The translations under genes were made by a program, and so were the position numbers. From Saccharomyces mikatae IFO 1815 (lineage: Eukaryota; Ascomycota; Saccharomycetes; Saccharomycetales; Saccharomycetaceae): DNA of 64,000 nucleotides. The stretch is taken from NCBI RefSeq assembly GCF_947241705.1, contig NC_079256.1, forward strand, positions 124,001 through 188,000, read 5' to 3'. A model generated the notes under the pieces. It was not told the DNA's origin and did no database searches. It saw nothing but the letters and a program-made list of their open reading frames with translations. Positions 62,482 through 64,000 of this stretch are shown piece after piece (the first letter of the stretch is position 1; the number at the start of each line of letters is the position of its first letter).

Positions 62482-62942
62482 AGCAGGGCCTACTATTCAC
62501 CTAGCATACTTTTACATGAAACAAGTACCAAAATAAACGATGCCAAGAACACCTCGAGGCTGACACTCGGGCATTAAACCACACAGGAGTGGGAGTCTGT
62601 TTGTACGCTAGGAATGATCTAATCGTAGTATACTCTTGGAGGAATAAAGACACCGTGAGTTCAGTTATTTTGCCCTAGCATGCTACCGTTAGACACCCAA
62701 CAGTAGTGGGCTACCACTCATTACGGTAGACTGGCAGAGAACCCTTCTTAATCGCATAGTATCGCTTCGGACGTTACAACAATGTGTGAAAATGCCTTAA
62801 AGAGATACTCTGAAAAGGAGGTTCTGTATTGCTTGAGTATTTGAACAAGGCTCAATTAGCCCAAGACATATCGCCATTTGGTCAGCATAAAATAGACAAA
62901 TACTACATTATAACGATAGATAAGACAAGACATAAACTGCCC
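62482..62942. other. Gap between the two plus-strand DUP240 genes
   Basis: This 461-base gap is the promoter of the second DUP240 gene. It contains no tRNA, LTR or other gene I can identify. The frame of the downstream gene is open back to 62829 without altering the preferred ATG at 62943. Confidence 0.5.
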
Positions 62943-63659
62943 ATGCAAACTTCCTCTGAAAATACCGACCTCAAGATGAATACACTCGATGAACCTGCTG
63001 CACATTTAATCGAGGACAATGTGGCGCTTCCCGAAGACATGTTCAGCTCATATCTGGGCTATCTATTTTATGAATTGGCTCACTTTCCGCCATTCATTTT
63101 AATGCTCTTGGTGACCACGAGTTTGGTTTCATTGCTTGTGTTTTTTCATGATAGCTACCGCAGCACTTTTTTTTATGTATTCTCATCGTTGGTTTCCGGT
63201 TTCTTGTTACAAGGTACTTTAATTGTGTTTTGTGACGAATCAGTCAGGGATCATGAGTTTGATACTAAGCTTTTAGTGGAAGTGATCACACGCAAACCCG
63301 CAGTGAAGGGGAAAGAGTGGAGAACTATTACATACAAGATGAATCAATACTTGTTTGATCGTGGACATTGGTTTACTCCCTACTTCTTTTATTGCGATGA
63401 GAAGTGCTACCGTTATTTTTTGCGTCTTATTGAAGGAGTAACTCCCAAGAGGCAGGAAACCACATCAACGGACAATGCCGAGGAAGATATACAGTCTAAT
63501 ATACCGGCCACCACTGCATCCGATGTATCCACTGGACCTGTCACTTCGAGTTCTGTACCAGTTTTACAAAAGTTGCTGTTCAGGGCAGCGGAGATCGAAC
63601 AGCAATCACAAGAGAATTACTGGCGAGATAGATATCCTGACATCGATGCGCTACTTTAA
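62943..63659 (+). CDS. YAR028W: DUP240 family membrane protein, YAR028W-like
   Basis: This 238-residue DUP240 protein starts MQTSSENTDLKMNTLDEP, the classic family N-terminus. Two hydrophobic spans (about residues 45-67 and 71-93) are followed by KLLVEVITRKPAVKGKEWRT, YKMNQYLFDRGHW, TPYFFYCDEKCYRYFLRLIE and the C-terminal AAEIEQQSQENYWRDRYPDID. An open extension upstream to 62829 exists but the family start is at 62943. Tandem position after UIP3 suggests YAR028W, though other DUP240 paralogues (MST27/MST28) are close, so exact orthology is uncertain. Confidence 0.82.
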   Translation: MQTSSENTDLKMNTLDEPAAHLIEDNVALPEDMFSSYLGYLFYELAHFPPFILMLLVTTSLVSLLVFFHDSYRSTFFYVFSSLVSGFLLQGTLIVFCDESVRDHEFDTKLLVEVITRKPAVKGKEWRTITYKMNQYLFDRGHWFTPYFFYCDEKCYRYFLRLIEGVTPKRQETTSTDNAEEDIQSNIPATTASDVSTGPVTSSSVPVLQKLLFRAAEIEQQSQENYWRDRYPDIDALL

Positions 63660-64000
63660 AGGGAAGATGAAAAGGCTTCTTGTAGGTATTATTTGCCGAG
63701 CTATTAACGCTTGTATGACGTTCCGAACTAAACATCGTAGGCGTTTCTGTTCTACGTAGCAAATACAAATATATATAGCATATGAAACAGTGCGGTTAGG
63801 CTTCAATCGCTTATTATCATCAAGCTAGTTAGAATCTCAGAATCATCACAGGGCTTTACCTATGACTGCTTTTTGCCGTGGTGAATAACTAAGCCACACT
63901 TGTCATCATTTTACATTTTTCGCAATGCTATGATATTTGCTGAAAATGCCTCTAAAATAAGAACAAACGGTGAACTGAACAATGTTCAATAACCGTAAGA
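63660..64000. other. Downstream flank of the DUP240 cluster
   Basis: The last 341 bases follow the YAR028W-like stop. I see an ATATATAT stretch at 63769-63777 and no gene, tRNA or LTR. The cluster may continue beyond the window. Confidence 0.45.

Noticed and set aside
1-64000. CRISPR arrays, bacterial operons or phage-like systems
   Set aside because: No spaced direct repeats or bacterial-type gene clusters were seen, and the window is clearly a yeast chromosome.

Overview
This 64 kb window is a eukaryotic yeast chromosome. The genes, order, orientations and spacing match Saccharomyces chromosome I from PSK1 on the left arm, through TFC3, the centromere and NUP60, to the DUP240 gene cluster on the right arm. 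Supporting signs are TACTAAC-type introns in EFB1 and TFC3, a point centromere, a yeast C/D snoRNA in the EFB1 intron, and Ty LTRs near tRNA genes. Many proteins differ from the S. cerevisiae versions I remember at scattered positions. A Ty4-related element of the Tsu4 type is also present. I therefore infer Saccharomyces paradoxus, probably a lineage carrying Tsu4, rather than S. cerevisiae; this rests on memory of reference proteins and not on an alignment.

Left part (1-31455): PSK1, TPD3, NTG1, SYN8, DEP1, CYS3, SWC3, MDM10, SPO7, FUN14, ERP2, a solo Ty1/Ty2 delta LTR, an intron-bearing tRNA-Pro(UGG), SSA1 with strong heat-shock elements, EFB1 with snR18 in its intron, VPS8 and TFC3. Centromere: CDEI at 31751-31758, an 85-bp AT-rich CDEII, and CDEIII at 31844-31869. 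Right arm, unique part (32546-51675): NUP60, ERP1, SWD1, RFA1, SEN34, a pile-up of tau-like and delta LTR pieces, tRNA-Ala(UGC), BUD14, ADE1, KIN3, CDC15 and a full-length PAU7.

Right end (51676-64000): a gene-poor stretch, then the DUP240 membrane-protein family (YAR023C, UIP3-like and a YAR028W-like gene). It is interrupted by a Ty4-family (probably Tsu4) retrotransposon fossil at about 55231-61222, which has a piece of Ty3 sigma LTR on one side and a piece of delta LTR on the other. This is the most dynamic part of the window. The tRNA genes that I recall in this interval in the S. cerevisiae reference are not seen here.

The genes do not form one pathway. They are housekeeping functions: transcription factors and chromatin (TFC3, SWC3, DEP1, SWD1), DNA repair and replication (NTG1, RFA1), translation and folding (EFB1, SSA1), trafficking (SYN8, ERP1, ERP2, VPS8), mitochondria and lipids (MDM10, FUN14, SPO7), signalling and cell cycle (PSK1, TPD3, BUD14, KIN3, CDC15), and metabolism (CYS3, ADE1). 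I found no convincing new system. The best leads are apparent start-codon losses in NTG1 and the UIP3-like gene, and the rearranged Ty4-family/DUP240 interval.
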